NCBI GenBank assembly: GCA_947492585.1
Contig: CANLND010000013.1
Span: forward strand, 1-64,000
DNA: 64,000 nt
Source: an uncultured Paracoccaceae bacterium
Lineage (GTDB): Bacteria > Pseudomonadota > Alphaproteobacteria > Rhodobacterales > Rhodobacteraceae
Reading direction: 5' to 3'
Shown here: positions 34,211-43,263 of the stretch, in pieces
How the letters are laid out: each line of letters begins with the position of its first letter
How positions within the stretch are numbered: position 1 is the stretch's first letter
The notes under the pieces: generated by a model
Seen by the model: only the letters and a program-made list of their open reading frames with translations
The model's database searches: none
Told to the model about the DNA's origin: nothing
Program-made: the position numbers and the translations under genes

Positions 34211-35077
34211 CTAAAACCACTGTCCTGGTTCCATCAGTCCAAGATCCAGCAGCTGGCGGGAATTCCATTCAAACGGGGCGGAGTTGTGCCAGCGGAAACT
34301 GTGAATCTGATCGCGGGATCCGGGGTTGCGTTTTAGGGCCTTGGCTATGCGAAAAGAGCAGATGGCCGCCGTGAGGTTGTGGTGCCATGGACAGGCAAAT
34401 GTATTGTATTCTTGATCGTTGAACGTGTGATCGTCACGCAGTTCAAGGCCGGGCTTGGCGCGAAACAGTGCGATTCGATCAATTTTACGGCTGGCTGCGG
34501 GGATGTGTTCTTCAAACCGCCAGCGTACGCCACCAAAGAAATCCAGCTGTCTGTCATGGGGTTGGTTGTTGCCGTCATGGCGGGCCTGCGCATAATAGCC
34601 GGATTTGTCCAGATAGGCGTGTTCCAGCGATACCGCGTCCGGGATCTGATCCAGGGGATCCGCATACAGATCGATCACATACGACAGCATGGCGTCGCGC
34701 CGTTCTTCGCTGTGGAAGGTCAACATTTCAGCCACGCTGCGCGTTTCGCAGAACGGATAAAATAGGTATTCGGCATTAAAACAATAATACAGCCAGCACC
34801 CGGGGGTTGCGGCCCTGATGATCTTGTTTATGGCGTCAAACACCTGTGTGGTTGGGGTGCAGTCAAAGGGAATGCGGTGGACTTTGTCCTGTAATTCGTA
34901 GGCCAGCGAAAAGGTGCTGGGCATCAGCGCAATCACATCCGAGAACCCCGATTGCAGGTGATGGTGTAACGTGGTGGCGATCTCAACGTCGTCTTCGACG
35001 AACACCAAGGCCACCGGACCTTTGGCCAGTACTGATTTAGCAGTCGAAAGAAAGTCATCTAAGGAGGTGTAGATCAT
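34211..35077 (-). CDS. Unrecognised conserved-looking cytosolic protein
   Basis: A 288-residue protein I cannot assign with confidence. It has no signal peptide or membrane helix. The N-terminal half alternates hydrophobic strands and helices (VALVFVEDDVEIATTLHHHL, CWLYYCFNAEYLFYPF), which fits a nucleotide-sugar-transferase-like (GT-A) Rossmann fold; the C-terminal half is rich in His, Arg and aromatic residues (DNLTAAIC-like FACPWHHNLTAA, DQIHSFRWHNSAPFEWN). A glycosyltransferase family 2 relation is possible but no DxD motif stands out apart from VEDD. Located between irr and miaB, divergent from miaB. Confidence 0.6.
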   Translation of the reverse strand: MIYTSLDDFLSTAKSVLAKGPVALVFVEDDVEIATTLHHHLQSGFSDVIALMPSTFSLAYELQDKVHRIPFDCTPTTQVFDAINKIIRAATPGCWLYYCFNAEYLFYPFCETRSVAEMLTFHSEERRDAMLSYVIDLYADPLDQIPDAVSLEHAYLDKSGYYAQARHDGNNQPHDRQLDFFGGVRWRFEEHIPAASRKIDRIALFRAKPGLELRDDHTFNDQEYNTFACPWHHNLTAAICSFRIAKALKRNPGSRDQIHSFRWHNSAPFEWNSRQLLDLGLMEPGQWF

Positions 35078-35201
35078 CTATGTGTGGCCCGGTTTTCTGG
35101 CATTTCGTGTCAAAGTCCGGTAAATGGCTCTGCATTGCAAGCCGCCCTGTTTCCCGTTATGTGCGGCGGCTGATCCCACCCGGCATGAAAGGCAGCCTAC
35201 G

Positions 35202-36521
35202 ATGAGCGCTCCGAAGAAGCTTTTTATCAAAACCTATGGCTGTCAGATGAACGTCTATGACAGTGAACGCATGGCGGAGGCGCTGGGCGGACAGGGGTAT
35301 GAGGAAACCAAATCGGCTGATGATGCCGATATGATCCTGATGAACACGTGTCACATTCGAGAAAAAGCCGCCGAGAAAGTTTACTCGGAACTGGGCCGTT
35401 TCAAAAAGCTGAAAGCAAAGAACCCGGATTTGAAAATCGGCGTTGCGGGCTGTGTCGCGCAAGCTGAAGGCGAAGAAATCATGCGCCGTCAGCCCATCGT
35501 CGATCTGGTGGTGGGTCCGCAAAGCTATCATCGCCTGCCCGAGATGGAGAGCAAGGCGCGCGAAGGGAAAAAAGTGCTCGACACCGATTTTCCCGAAGAA
35601 GACAAATTCGAAAAGCTCAAAAGCCGCCCCAAAGCCAAACGCGGCCCGGCTGCATTTTTGACTGTGCAAGAGGGCTGCGACAAGTTTTGCGCCTTTTGCG
35701 TCGTGCCATACACCCGTGGTGCCGAAGTATCGCGTCCGGCGGATCGCATTTTGCGCGAAGCGCAAGATCTGGTTGAACGCGGTGTGCGGGAAATCACCCT
35801 GTTGGGCCAGAATGTGAATGCATATCACGGGGCAGGGGCCACTGGCGATGTGACCCTGGCACAGTTGATCTGGGAGCTGAACAAGGTCGATGGGCTTGAG
35901 CGCATCCGTTTTACCACCAGCCACCCGAACGATATGCAGGATGATCTGATCGAAGCCCTTGGCAGCTGTGCCAAACTGATGCCTTATCTGCACCTGCCAG
36001 TTCAGGCGGGGTCGGACAAAATCCTGAAACGCATGAATCGCAGCCACACAGCCGAAAGCTATTTGCGCCTGATTGAGCGGATCCGCGAAGCACGTCCCGA
36101 CATTCTGATCTCTGGCGATTTCATTGTGGGCTTCCCGGAAGAGACCGAAGAAGATTTCCAAGCCACGTTGGATCTGGTGGAAGAGGTGCGTTATGGCACC
36201 GCATATTCCTTTAAGTACTCTACGCGTCCAGGCACGCCTGCTGCGGAACGTCCATTGGTCGACCCCGCGGAAGCGGATGAGCGTTTGCAACGTCTGCAGG
36301 CCCTGTTGACGCGCCAACAGCGTGAAATTCAGGACAGCATGGTTGGCCGTGAAGTGGGGGTTCTGTTAGAAAAACCGGGCCGTTTCGACGGGCAGATGGT
36401 GGGCAAATCTGATTATTTGCACGCGGTGCATGTTGCCGACTGTGACCGCCCCGTTGGGGATCTCGCGCGGGTTCGGATCGTTTCGTCTGGTACAAATTCC
36501 CTGGGCGGCGTGTTGATCTGA
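35202..36521 (+). CDS. miaB: tRNA-2-methylthio-N6-dimethylallyladenosine synthase
   Basis: A 439-residue radical-SAM methylthiotransferase that adds the methylthio group to i6A37 of tRNAs reading UNN codons. N-terminal MTTase domain with [25 protein letters not shown] and [10 protein letters not shown] (the three cysteines of the auxiliary cluster), radical SAM cluster CDKFCAFC near residue 160, and a C-terminal TRAM domain. ATG 35202 starts the conserved protein; the earlier in-frame codons are not homologous. A terminator follows. Confidence 0.96.
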   Translation: MSAPKKLFIKTYGCQMNVYDSERMAEALGGQGYEETKSADDADMILMNTCHIREKAAEKVYSELGRFKKLKAKNPDLKIGVAGCVAQAEGEEIMRRQPIVDLVVGPQSYHRLPEMESKAREGKKVLDTDFPEEDKFEKLKSRPKAKRGPAAFLTVQEGCDKFCAFCVVPYTRGAEVSRPADRILREAQDLVERGVREITLLGQNVNAYHGAGATGDVTLAQLIWELNKVDGLERIRFTTSHPNDMQDDLIEALGSCAKLMPYLHLPVQAGSDKILKRMNRSHTAESYLRLIERIREARPDILISGDFIVGFPEETEEDFQATLDLVEEVRYGTAYSFKYSTRPGTPAAERPLVDPAEADERLQRLQALLTRQQREIQDSMVGREVGVLLEKPGRFDGQMVGKSDYLHAVHVADCDRPVGDLARVRIVSSGTNSLGGVLI

Positions 36522-36559
36522 TCGGCGCCACCGCTGGTCCAGACACAAGTGAATCACCT

Positions 36560-36588
36560 AGCCGTCGCAGTTTGCGGCGGCTTTTTTT
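36560..36588 (+). terminator. Intrinsic terminator of miaB
   Basis: AGCCGTCGCA and GCGGCGGCT arms (with one mismatch) around a GTTT-type loop, followed by seven T residues, 38 bases after the miaB stop. Confidence 0.85.
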
Positions 36589-36706
36589 ATGGACGCTTTT
36601 TTGAAAAGTGACTCTTGATTGCATCGGTCTGCGCAACAATTTCTTTAAAATTCTTTCAGTGTTTTGCGGAGTCGACTAAATTCGTACAGAAATTTGCATT
36701 CGCGGA

Positions 36707-36776
36707 CGTCAGCGGGTTTTGTATCGCATAGACTGCGCCCGAAATCGCGCGTTTACACTGTTCAGGCGTCAGCGGG
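36707..36776. repeat. Two direct repeats upstream of ompA-like gene
   Basis: The core CGTCAGCGGG occurs at 36707-36716 and again at 36767-36776, exactly 60 bases apart; similarity extends on both sides (GG before, TTGT and TCG after), giving repeat units of about 21 bases. They lie 54-123 bases ahead of the OmpA-like gene and may be regulator-binding sites. Confidence 0.55.
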
Positions 36777-36829
36777 GATTGTTTCGGGGGAAATTGAGTG
36801 AAGGATAACGGGTTGTGTTGAGTAAGACG

Positions 36830-37384
36830 ATGAAAAAGCTGCCTGCGCTTGTGGCTGCTGCGACCATGGTTCTGGCGATTTCAGGCGCAAGTGTTTCGGC
36901 ACAACAGCGCACGATTATCGGCGAACGTTATGTACCCACCATTTGGGTTGATCCGGATGGGTGTGAACACTGGGTGATGGATGATGGGGCCGAAGGTTTC
37001 ATGACGCCCCATGTCACACCAGATGGCAAACCTGTCTGCCGCCGTGGACAGCTGTGTGGGATGATGCCCACCGACCAGTTTTTTGCGACCGACAAACACT
37101 ACATCAATGCGGCTGGCCGTGGGCGCCTTCAGGAGTTCTTTAACTCCAAGAAAGGTGACTTCCGTGGGTTTGTCATTGCAGGTCACACCGACAGCCGCGC
37201 GTCGGACGAGTACAACATCGCCCTGTCGCAGCGCCGAGCAAATGCTGTAGCAAAGGTCGCACGGTCTGTTGGCGCGCGTTTGTTCGCCGTGCGGGCTTAT
37301 GGTGAACGTGATCCGCGCGTGGACAACACCAGCGCTCATAACATGTCGCAGAACCGACGTGTTGAAATTTACTGCCTGCGCTAA
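36830..37384 (+). CDS. OmpA-family peptidoglycan-binding protein with an N-terminal GCEHW module
   Basis: A 184-residue exported protein. Signal peptide MKKLPALVAAATMVLAISG, cleavage after VSA near residue 24. Then a small module (IWVDPDGCEHWVMDDG, later TPDGKPVC, about 36-70) and an OmpA C-terminal domain (VIAGHTDSRASDEYNIALSQ, NRRVEIYCLR) that binds diaminopimelate in peptidoglycan. There is no beta-barrel, so it is a periplasmic or surface-attached factor. ATG 36830 gives a clean signal peptide; upstream GTG/TTG codons in frame are alternatives. The downstream lipoprotein carries the same module, 13 bases away. Confidence 0.85.
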   Translation: MKKLPALVAAATMVLAISGASVSAQQRTIIGERYVPTIWVDPDGCEHWVMDDGAEGFMTPHVTPDGKPVCRRGQLCGMMPTDQFFATDKHYINAAGRGRLQEFFNSKKGDFRGFVIAGHTDSRASDEYNIALSQRRANAVAKVARSVGARLFAVRAYGERDPRVDNTSAHNMSQNRRVEIYCLR

Positions 37385-37397
37385 GGGAGAAAAGTGC

Positions 37398-37709
37398 ATG
37401 AAACCGACCAAAGTAATTGCTCTTGTCGCCTTGGCTGGGCTGGTCTCAGCCTGTTCTGCGAACCACCGGGTTGTTGGGTCTGATAAAACCCGCGATCGGG
37501 GCACAGATGTCAAAGATCTGTCACACCTAAAGGCGGGTATCTGGGTTGACCCGCGTGGGTGTGAACACTGGATCATTGATGACGGCGTTGAAGGTTATGC
37601 GGACATTCGCCGCACGCCAGATGGCAAACCGGTGTGTAACAGCGAGCTGCCGCGCAATGTGGCCACAGGCCCATTCAAACAAGGGTCAAATATCGCAGAT
37701 TCATTGTGA
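37398..37709 (+). CDS. Small lipoprotein sharing the GCEHW module
   Basis: A 103-residue predicted lipoprotein: signal sequence MKPTKVIALVALAGLVSAC with lipobox VSAC (Cys 19). The mature part carries IWVDPRGCEHWIIDDGVEG and TPDGKPVC, nearly the same as residues 36-70 of the OmpA-family protein encoded just upstream. GGGAGA lies 8 bases before the ATG. The two genes form an operon ended by a terminator at 37733. Function unknown; the shared two-cysteine module suggests that both proteins act in one envelope complex, or arose by domain duplication. Confidence 0.82.
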   Translation: MKPTKVIALVALAGLVSACSANHRVVGSDKTRDRGTDVKDLSHLKAGIWVDPRGCEHWIIDDGVEGYADIRRTPDGKPVCNSELPRNVATGPFKQGSNIADSL

Positions 37710-37732
37710 TGTTGTGACATAATTCGTGATTT

Positions 37733-37757
37733 GGCCGCCCCTTGGGGCGGCCATTTT
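37733..37757 (+). terminator. Intrinsic terminator of the OmpA/lipoprotein operon
   Basis: Perfect 9-base arms GGCCGCCCC and GGGGCGGCC around a 2-base loop, then ATTTTG, 24 bases after the lipoprotein stop. Confidence 0.8.
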
Positions 37758-37849
37758 GTTTCAATTGCGTGAAATATCGCATGCGACGCTTGCAGGTTGC
37801 GCGCCGCACCGGCACACTAAAGGGGAACTGCCAGGAACAGGAGAGCCGC

Positions 37850-38860
37850 TTGGCCATTGGTGCCCCGACCCCGACCGAAGATCCCGCCACATTACATGAA
37901 GTGGTATTGGAATTTCCCGACAACCGACTGTTGATCGATCTTTGCGGCGAATTTGATCGCCATCTGGCTGAAGTCGAGCAAAAATTGACAGTGCAAATCA
38001 TTCGCCGTGGCAATCAGCTGGCGGTGATTGGTGACGCAGAGATGCGTGAACAGGCCGCTGGCGTATTAACGGCGCTCTATGATCGTCTCGAAACAGGTCG
38101 CAGCGTTGAGGCTGCGGATGTGGACCGCGAACTTCGTATGGATACAGCTCCCAACGACGAGGACGCGGGTGGCCAGCTTGAAATGTTTCGCGGCGGCAAA
38201 GTTGAAATCAAAACCCGCAAGAAACTGGTCGAGCCGCGCACCGATGCGCAAAAAGCCTACGTTCAATCCTTGTTTGAACACGAACTTGCCTTTGGCATTG
38301 GTCCTGCGGGCACGGGGAAAACCTATTTGGCGGTCGCGGTTGGTGTTTCGATGTTCATCACTGGGCACGTGGACAAGATCATCCTCAGCCGTCCTGCGGT
38401 CGAAGCCGGGGAAAAGCTGGGCTATTTGCCGGGTGATATGAAAGACAAAGTCGACCCGTATATGCAGCCACTTTATGATGCGCTGAATGACTTCCTGCCG
38501 GGCAAGCAACTGGCCAAGCTGATGGAAGAAAAGCGGATCGAGATCGCGCCGCTGGCCTTTATGCGCGGGCGCACGCTGGCCAACGCTTATGTGGTCCTGG
38601 ACGAGGCACAGAACGCCACAACCATGCAGATGAAAATGTTCCTGACCCGTCTGGGCGAGGGCTCGCGTATGGTGATTACTGGCGACCGTAGTCAGGTTGA
38701 TCTGCCACGCGGCGTGCAATCAGGCCTGCGGGATGCCGAACGCCTGCTGAACCATATTCCCAAGATCAGCTTTAATTACTTTACCTCACGGGATGTGGTG
38801 CGCCATCCGCTTGTAGCGGCGATCATCGAGGCGTATGAGGCCGATGACCCGCAGGCCTAA
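37850..38860 (+). CDS. phoH: PhoH-like ATPase
   Basis: A 336-residue protein with an N-terminal nucleic-acid-binding (KH-like) part and a PhoH ATPase domain: Walker A GIGPAGTGKTYLA (near residue 145), KIILSRPAVEAGEKLGYLPG, Walker B VVLDEAQNAT and GDRSQVDLP. PhoH/YbeZ works with YbeY in ribosome and RNA maturation, matching the neighbour. The start is uncertain: TTG 37850 has GGAGA seven bases ahead and gives the usual length; an ATG at 37781 would add 23 residues. Confidence 0.9.
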   Translation: MAIGAPTPTEDPATLHEVVLEFPDNRLLIDLCGEFDRHLAEVEQKLTVQIIRRGNQLAVIGDAEMREQAAGVLTALYDRLETGRSVEAADVDRELRMDTAPNDEDAGGQLEMFRGGKVEIKTRKKLVEPRTDAQKAYVQSLFEHELAFGIGPAGTGKTYLAVAVGVSMFITGHVDKIILSRPAVEAGEKLGYLPGDMKDKVDPYMQPLYDALNDFLPGKQLAKLMEEKRIEIAPLAFMRGRTLANAYVVLDEAQNATTMQMKMFLTRLGEGSRMVITGDRSQVDLPRGVQSGLRDAERLLNHIPKISFNYFTSRDVVRHPLVAAIIEAYEADDPQA

Positions 38861-38887
38861 AAGGCCTGCGCCCGCGGCGAAAGGCCT

Positions 38888-39412
38888 ATGATGTTGGATA
38901 TTGAATGCGAAGACGATCGCTGGCTGGCCGCAGGGTTGGAAGATCTCGCGACCCAAGCAGCGACGGCGGCGTTGGCACACCTTGGGTTGGATCTGGAAGA
39001 GTGTGAGCTTGCCGTTCTGGCCTGTTCAGATGCACGAATTGCCGAACTGAATGCCGAATTTCGCGACAAACCTGCGCCCACCAATGTGCTGAGCTGGCCT
39101 GCGGAAGACCTGGCCGCTGAAGCTCCCGGCGGAACGCCCGAGAGACCCGAACCGGATTTCACCGGTGAATGTACCTTGGGTGACATCGCTATCGCCTATG
39201 ACACGTGTTTGCGCGAATCGCAGGCGGCGGACAAACCTTTTGCGGACCATGTTCGCCATTTGGTTGTTCACGGAACATTGCATCTATTGGGCTATGATCA
39301 CATTCGTGACCAAGACGCCACTTTAATGGAGTCATTGGAGATTGAGATACTTGGCAAACTGGGGGTCGAAGACCCATATATGTTAGAGGACGGCCCCTCG
39401 TCGGGGTCATAA
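38888..39412 (+). CDS. ybeY: Endoribonuclease YbeY
   Basis: A 174-residue metal-dependent endoribonuclease for 16S rRNA 3' maturation and ribosome quality control. The zinc site is HGTLHLLGYDH (H-x3-H-x5-H), and FRDKPAPTNVLSWP is the family's substrate-groove motif. It lies between phoH and corC, the standard order. Start codons are tandem ATGs; either may be used. Confidence 0.95.
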   Translation: MMLDIECEDDRWLAAGLEDLATQAATAALAHLGLDLEECELAVLACSDARIAELNAEFRDKPAPTNVLSWPAEDLAAEAPGGTPERPEPDFTGECTLGDIAIAYDTCLRESQAADKPFADHVRHLVVHGTLHLLGYDHIRDQDATLMESLEIEILGKLGVEDPYMLEDGPSSGS

Positions 39413-39424
39413 CGGATAGGACAA

Positions 39425-40324
39425 ATGGGCGACATCGAAGGCAGTTCTAACGCAGCGCACAGCGCGCTGCAGAACGTAAGCAGCACCGCAGAAGCTGAGG
39501 CTGCACAAAAAACCGGATTATTGGGCCGAATTTTCGGATCCATTTCCACAAATGACACCCGCGATGAAACCGCCAACAGTGATGTTGCACCACAGAGCCA
39601 GCCTCTGCACGGTATGATCAATCTGCGCCGTATGCGTGTGGAAGATGTGGCAATTCCGGTGGCAGAAATCGTTTCTGTTTCGGCCACGTCCAGCAAAGAA
39701 GAGCTGGTACAGGTTTTTCGTGACAGTGGGTACACCCGAATTCCGGTTTATGATGGGACGCTGGACAAACCGATTGGTCTTGCGCACCTCAAAGATTTCG
39801 CGCTGACACATGGGTTCAATTGCGACGAAGAACCCTTTGATCTGGCAAAAATTGTCAGGCCTTTGTTGTTTGTGCCGCCGTCGATGACCATCGGCGTATT
39901 GCTGACCAAAATGCAGGCTGAACGCCGTCACATGGCACTGGTCATTGACGAATATGGCGGTGTCGACGGTCTGGTGACCATCGAAGATCTGATTGAACAG
40001 GTTGTCGGAGAAATTGTCGACGAACATGACACCGATGAAACCCAAACATGGTTCCTTGAAAAACCGGGGTGTTTTGTGGCGCAGTCGCGTACGCCCTTGC
40101 CTGAATTTGAGGCAGAGATCGGACATGCGTTATCGGCCCATGAAGACGTCGATGAAGAAGAAATCGACACCCTTGGTGGGTTGGTCTTTATGCTGTCAGG
40201 TCGCGTTCCCGCACGGGGTGAGGTGATCGTACACCCAGATGGCACCGAGTTTGAGGTGATGGACGCGGATCCGCGCCGTATCAAACGTTTGCGCGTGCGA
40301 CTGCCGCAGGCCGCAGCGGAATGA
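39425..40324 (+). CDS. corC: CorC/YbeX-type CBS-domain protein
   Basis: A 299-residue cytosolic protein with two CBS domains (about 70-190; RIPVYDGTLDKPIG and MALVIDEYGGVDGLVTIEDL) and a C-terminal CorC_HlyC domain (about 205-290). There is no DUF21 membrane domain, so it is the short YbeX type, linked to magnesium/cobalt handling and to ribosome metabolism. Its stop overlaps the lnt start (ATGA at 40321-40324). Confidence 0.92.
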   Translation: MGDIEGSSNAAHSALQNVSSTAEAEAAQKTGLLGRIFGSISTNDTRDETANSDVAPQSQPLHGMINLRRMRVEDVAIPVAEIVSVSATSSKEELVQVFRDSGYTRIPVYDGTLDKPIGLAHLKDFALTHGFNCDEEPFDLAKIVRPLLFVPPSMTIGVLLTKMQAERRHMALVIDEYGGVDGLVTIEDLIEQVVGEIVDEHDTDETQTWFLEKPGCFVAQSRTPLPEFEAEIGHALSAHEDVDEEEIDTLGGLVFMLSGRVPARGEVIVHPDGTEFEVMDADPRRIKRLRVRLPQAAAE

Positions 40325-41871
40325 TCTCAGCGTTTGGCACGTCGCGGCCTGACCGGGTCGCGGTGTTGTCGCTGGCGCTGATTTTTGGCGCAGGCGTGTT
40401 GATGGCACAGGGCTTGGCCCCGCACAATTGGATCTGGGCGAGCGTTGTGGCGTTGGTCTTTTTGGGGGATCGCGCGCTGCGTTGCGTCACAGCCAAACAA
40501 GCCGCGTTGACAGGCTGGTTGTTTGGGTTCGGCTATTTTGTGAACGGGCTGCAATGGGTTGTTGAACCTTTTCAGGTGGATGCGCAGGCGCACGCCTGGA
40601 TGGCGCCGTTTGCACTGTTACTTCTGGCAGCGGGCCTTGCCCTGTTCTGGGGGGCTGCCTTGGGGTTGGCGCAGCGCTTTGCGCATGGCTCCTGGCGCGT
40701 TCTGGCCCTGATCGGTTGGTGGGCGCTGATGGAATTTCTGCGGGCGTATGCGCTCACTGGGTTTCCTTGGGCTGGCTTGGCTCAGCTGTCTGCGGGGGCC
40801 ACAGCCATGTCATTGCTGCCCTTTGTTGGCCCACATGGTCTGGGGCTGTTGTGGTTGATCGTGACGCTCCCGGTTGCGTTGTTCTGGCACGCCAAGAGGC
40901 TGGCGGGTGCCATTGTTGCTGGTGGGCTGTGTCTTGTGCTGTTTGGTGTTGCCAGTGGGCCGATGTGGACCCGCGCCCCCGCGGCTGATGATGTCGCCTT
41001 GACCCCACACATGGTTCGTTTGGTCCAGCCCAACGCCCCCCAGAACGAAAAATGGGATCCCGACAAACGCTGGGACTTTGTGCGCCGACAGGTGGCATTT
41101 TCTGCGGAAACGCCGCGGCCGGATTTGATTGTCTGGCCCGAAACTTCGGTGCCGCAACTGTTAGAGCATGCTGCTGAAACATTCGAAGTGATCGCGGAGT
41201 CTGCAAACAATGTACCGGTGTTTTTGGGCATTCAGCGTCGGGATGCGTCGGGGTATTACAACTCGGCCGTTTTGTTGGATGCGCAGGGGCAGGTGGCGCA
41301 GGTCTATGATAAGGCCCATTTGGTGCCCTTTGGGGAATATGTACCTTTTGGTGAACGTCTTGCCAAACTGGGCATACACGGGCTGGCCTCGCAAAACGGC
41401 GCGGGCTATGTGCCAGGGCGCCACGCGATGGTTGTGGAGTCGCCGGTAGGGCGCATGCTGCCCTTGATCTGTTACGAGGCCGTGTTTCCGCAGGACATTT
41501 ATCAGGTCGCGGAGCGTCCAGCTGTTCTGACGCAAATCACCAATGATGCGTGGTTCGGCACGCGATCAGGGCCCCAGCAACATCTGGTGCAGGCACGTAT
41601 GCGCGCCGCAGAACAGGGGCTGCCGATGATCCGTGTGGCCAATACGGGCATTTCAGGGATGATCGACCCCTATGGGCGGCTGCGAGAAAACTTACCGCTG
41701 GGGGTTTCCGGGTATGTTGACGCCGCATTGCCCGCCGCGTTGCCTGCAACGCTTTACAGTCGAACAGGTGATTGGCCCGCGTTCATTATTGCATTGCTTT
41801 TTACATGTCTTGCAGCCGCGGCATCAAAGTATTTGCGTCAACGTCATATCGGCTTAATGTTTAGCTGGTAG
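40321..41871 (+). CDS. lnt: Apolipoprotein N-acyltransferase
   Basis: A 516-residue inner-membrane enzyme that N-acylates the cysteine of lipoproteins. About seven hydrophobic segments precede a nitrilase-like periplasmic domain with the triad Glu 274 (WPETSVP), Lys 331 ([12 protein letters not shown]) and Cys 384 (LICYEAVFP). A final helix lies near the C-terminus. Last gene of the phoH-ybeY-corC-lnt operon, with ATGA coupling to corC. Confidence 0.95.
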   Translation: MISAFGTSRPDRVAVLSLALIFGAGVLMAQGLAPHNWIWASVVALVFLGDRALRCVTAKQAALTGWLFGFGYFVNGLQWVVEPFQVDAQAHAWMAPFALLLLAAGLALFWGAALGLAQRFAHGSWRVLALIGWWALMEFLRAYALTGFPWAGLAQLSAGATAMSLLPFVGPHGLGLLWLIVTLPVALFWHAKRLAGAIVAGGLCLVLFGVASGPMWTRAPAADDVALTPHMVRLVQPNAPQNEKWDPDKRWDFVRRQVAFSAETPRPDLIVWPETSVPQLLEHAAETFEVIAESANNVPVFLGIQRRDASGYYNSAVLLDAQGQVAQVYDKAHLVPFGEYVPFGERLAKLGIHGLASQNGAGYVPGRHAMVVESPVGRMLPLICYEAVFPQDIYQVAERPAVLTQITNDAWFGTRSGPQQHLVQARMRAAEQGLPMIRVANTGISGMIDPYGRLRENLPLGVSGYVDAALPAALPATLYSRTGDWPAFIIALLFTCLAAAASKYLRQRHIGLMFSW

Positions 41872-41916
41872 GAATTGACGAATTCACCTGCGCCGCATAT
41901 TGCGGGGCCAATCTTT

Positions 41917-41966
41917 GTCACAACGGCTTCCTGGCGTGGCAGAGCAAACACAATGGAGCAATTTTC
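41917..41966 (+). promoter_or_regulatory. SAM/SAH riboswitch ahead of metK
   Basis: The run GTCACAACGGCTTCCTGGCG begins at 41917, continues into a short hairpin and ends in AATGGAGCA at 41952-41960, just before the metK ATG at 41967. This matches from memory the compact SAM/SAH riboswitch known from Rhodobacterales metK leaders, an H-type pseudoknot in which GGAGCA pairs with the loop so that ligand binding hides the ribosome site. It should lower MetK translation when SAM is high. Confidence 0.88.
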
Positions 41967-43148
41967 ATGACACGACAAAACTACACCTTCACTTCGGAGT
42001 CCGTATCCGAAGGGCACCCAGACAAGGTCTGTGACCGTATCTCGGACGCTGTACTGGATGCTTTTCTTTCTGAGGAACCCGAAGCGCGTGTCGCTGCGGA
42101 AACTTTCGCCACCACAGACCGTGTGGTTATTGGCGGCGAAGTTGGCCTGTCGGATCAGGCCAAGTTGAAAGACTACATGGGCCGTATCGACGAGATCGCG
42201 CGTGCCTGTATCAAAGACATCGGTTACGAGCAGGATAAATTTCACCACGAGACCGTGGAAATCACCAACCTGCTGCACGAACAATCCGCACATATCGCCC
42301 AGGGCGTAGATGCAGCCGCTGACAAAGACGAAGGCGCTGGCGATCAGGGGATCATGTTTGGGTATGCGACCAAAGAAACACCAGCGCTTATGCCTGCGCC
42401 CATTCAGTACAGCCACGCCATCCTGCGTCGTCTGGCTGAGGTGCGTAAAAACGGCACCGAGCCGGCGCTGGGCCCGGATGCAAAATCGCAGCTGTCAGTA
42501 ATATACCGTGATGGAAAACCCGTCGGTGTGAGCTCGCTGGTGCTGTCGACCCAGCACCTGGACGAAAGCCTGACCTCCGGCGATATCCGCGCCATGGTAG
42601 AGCCTTACATTCGCGAAGTGCTGCCCGAAGGCTGGCTCACAACTGAAACCGAATGGCACGTGAACCCCACCGGGAAATTTGTCATCGGGGGTCCTGATGG
42701 CGATGCCGGGCTAACCGGTCGTAAGATCATCGTTGATACCTATGGCGGGGCCGCGCCTCATGGCGGCGGTGCGTTTTCGGGTAAAGATCCAACCAAAGTT
42801 GATCGCTCAGCGGCCTATGCGGCGCGCTATCTTGCGAAAAACGTTGTGGCTGCCGGACTGGCGGACAAATGCACCATTCAGCTGTCGTATGCGATTGGCG
42901 TGTCCAAGCCACTGTCAATCTACGCAGATACCTTTGGCACCGGGCAGACCGATCCGGCTGCGATTGAACGGGCGATTGATCAGGTAATGGACCTGACACC
43001 GCGCGGCATTCGCGAACATCTCAGCCTGAACAAGCCTATATATCAGCGCACCGCGGCGTATGGTCACTTTGGCCGTGAACCGGATGCGGATGGGGGCTTC
43101 AGCTGGGAGCGGACAGATCTGGTTGAGGCGCTGCAAAAAGCCCTGTGA
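41967..43148 (+). CDS. metK: S-adenosylmethionine synthetase
   Basis: A 393-residue enzyme making SAM from ATP and methionine. Characteristic motifs: [17 protein letters not shown] (about 11-27, ATP/methionine site), [12 protein letters not shown] (about 125-136) and [19 protein letters not shown] (about 266-284). Cytosolic tetramer in the family. It follows the riboswitch described above and ends with a terminator. Confidence 0.97.
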   Translation: MTRQNYTFTSESVSEGHPDKVCDRISDAVLDAFLSEEPEARVAAETFATTDRVVIGGEVGLSDQAKLKDYMGRIDEIARACIKDIGYEQDKFHHETVEITNLLHEQSAHIAQGVDAAADKDEGAGDQGIMFGYATKETPALMPAPIQYSHAILRRLAEVRKNGTEPALGPDAKSQLSVIYRDGKPVGVSSLVLSTQHLDESLTSGDIRAMVEPYIREVLPEGWLTTETEWHVNPTGKFVIGGPDGDAGLTGRKIIVDTYGGAAPHGGGAFSGKDPTKVDRSAAYAARYLAKNVVAAGLADKCTIQLSYAIGVSKPLSIYADTFGTGQTDPAAIERAIDQVMDLTPRGIREHLSLNKPIYQRTAAYGHFGREPDADGGFSWERTDLVEALQKAL

Positions 43149-43168
43149 CTTTGATCTGATACACGGTT

Positions 43169-43198
43169 TAAAACGGGCTGTTTTCAGCCCGTTTTTTT
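43169..43198 (+). terminator. Intrinsic terminator of metK
   Basis: AAACGGGCTG and CAGCCCGTTT arms around a TTTT loop with a seven-T tail, 22 bases after the metK stop. Confidence 0.92.
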
Positions 43199-43263
43199 GT
43201 GGGCTTTTCCGTGCAGCTTCCTTCCCGAATTGGTCCAAATCTTACCGCAGATGCGCGCGGGCG

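Noticed and set aside
35157-36317. A 386-codon open frame on the minus strand
   Set aside because: Antisense shadow of miaB, which is a confident gene.
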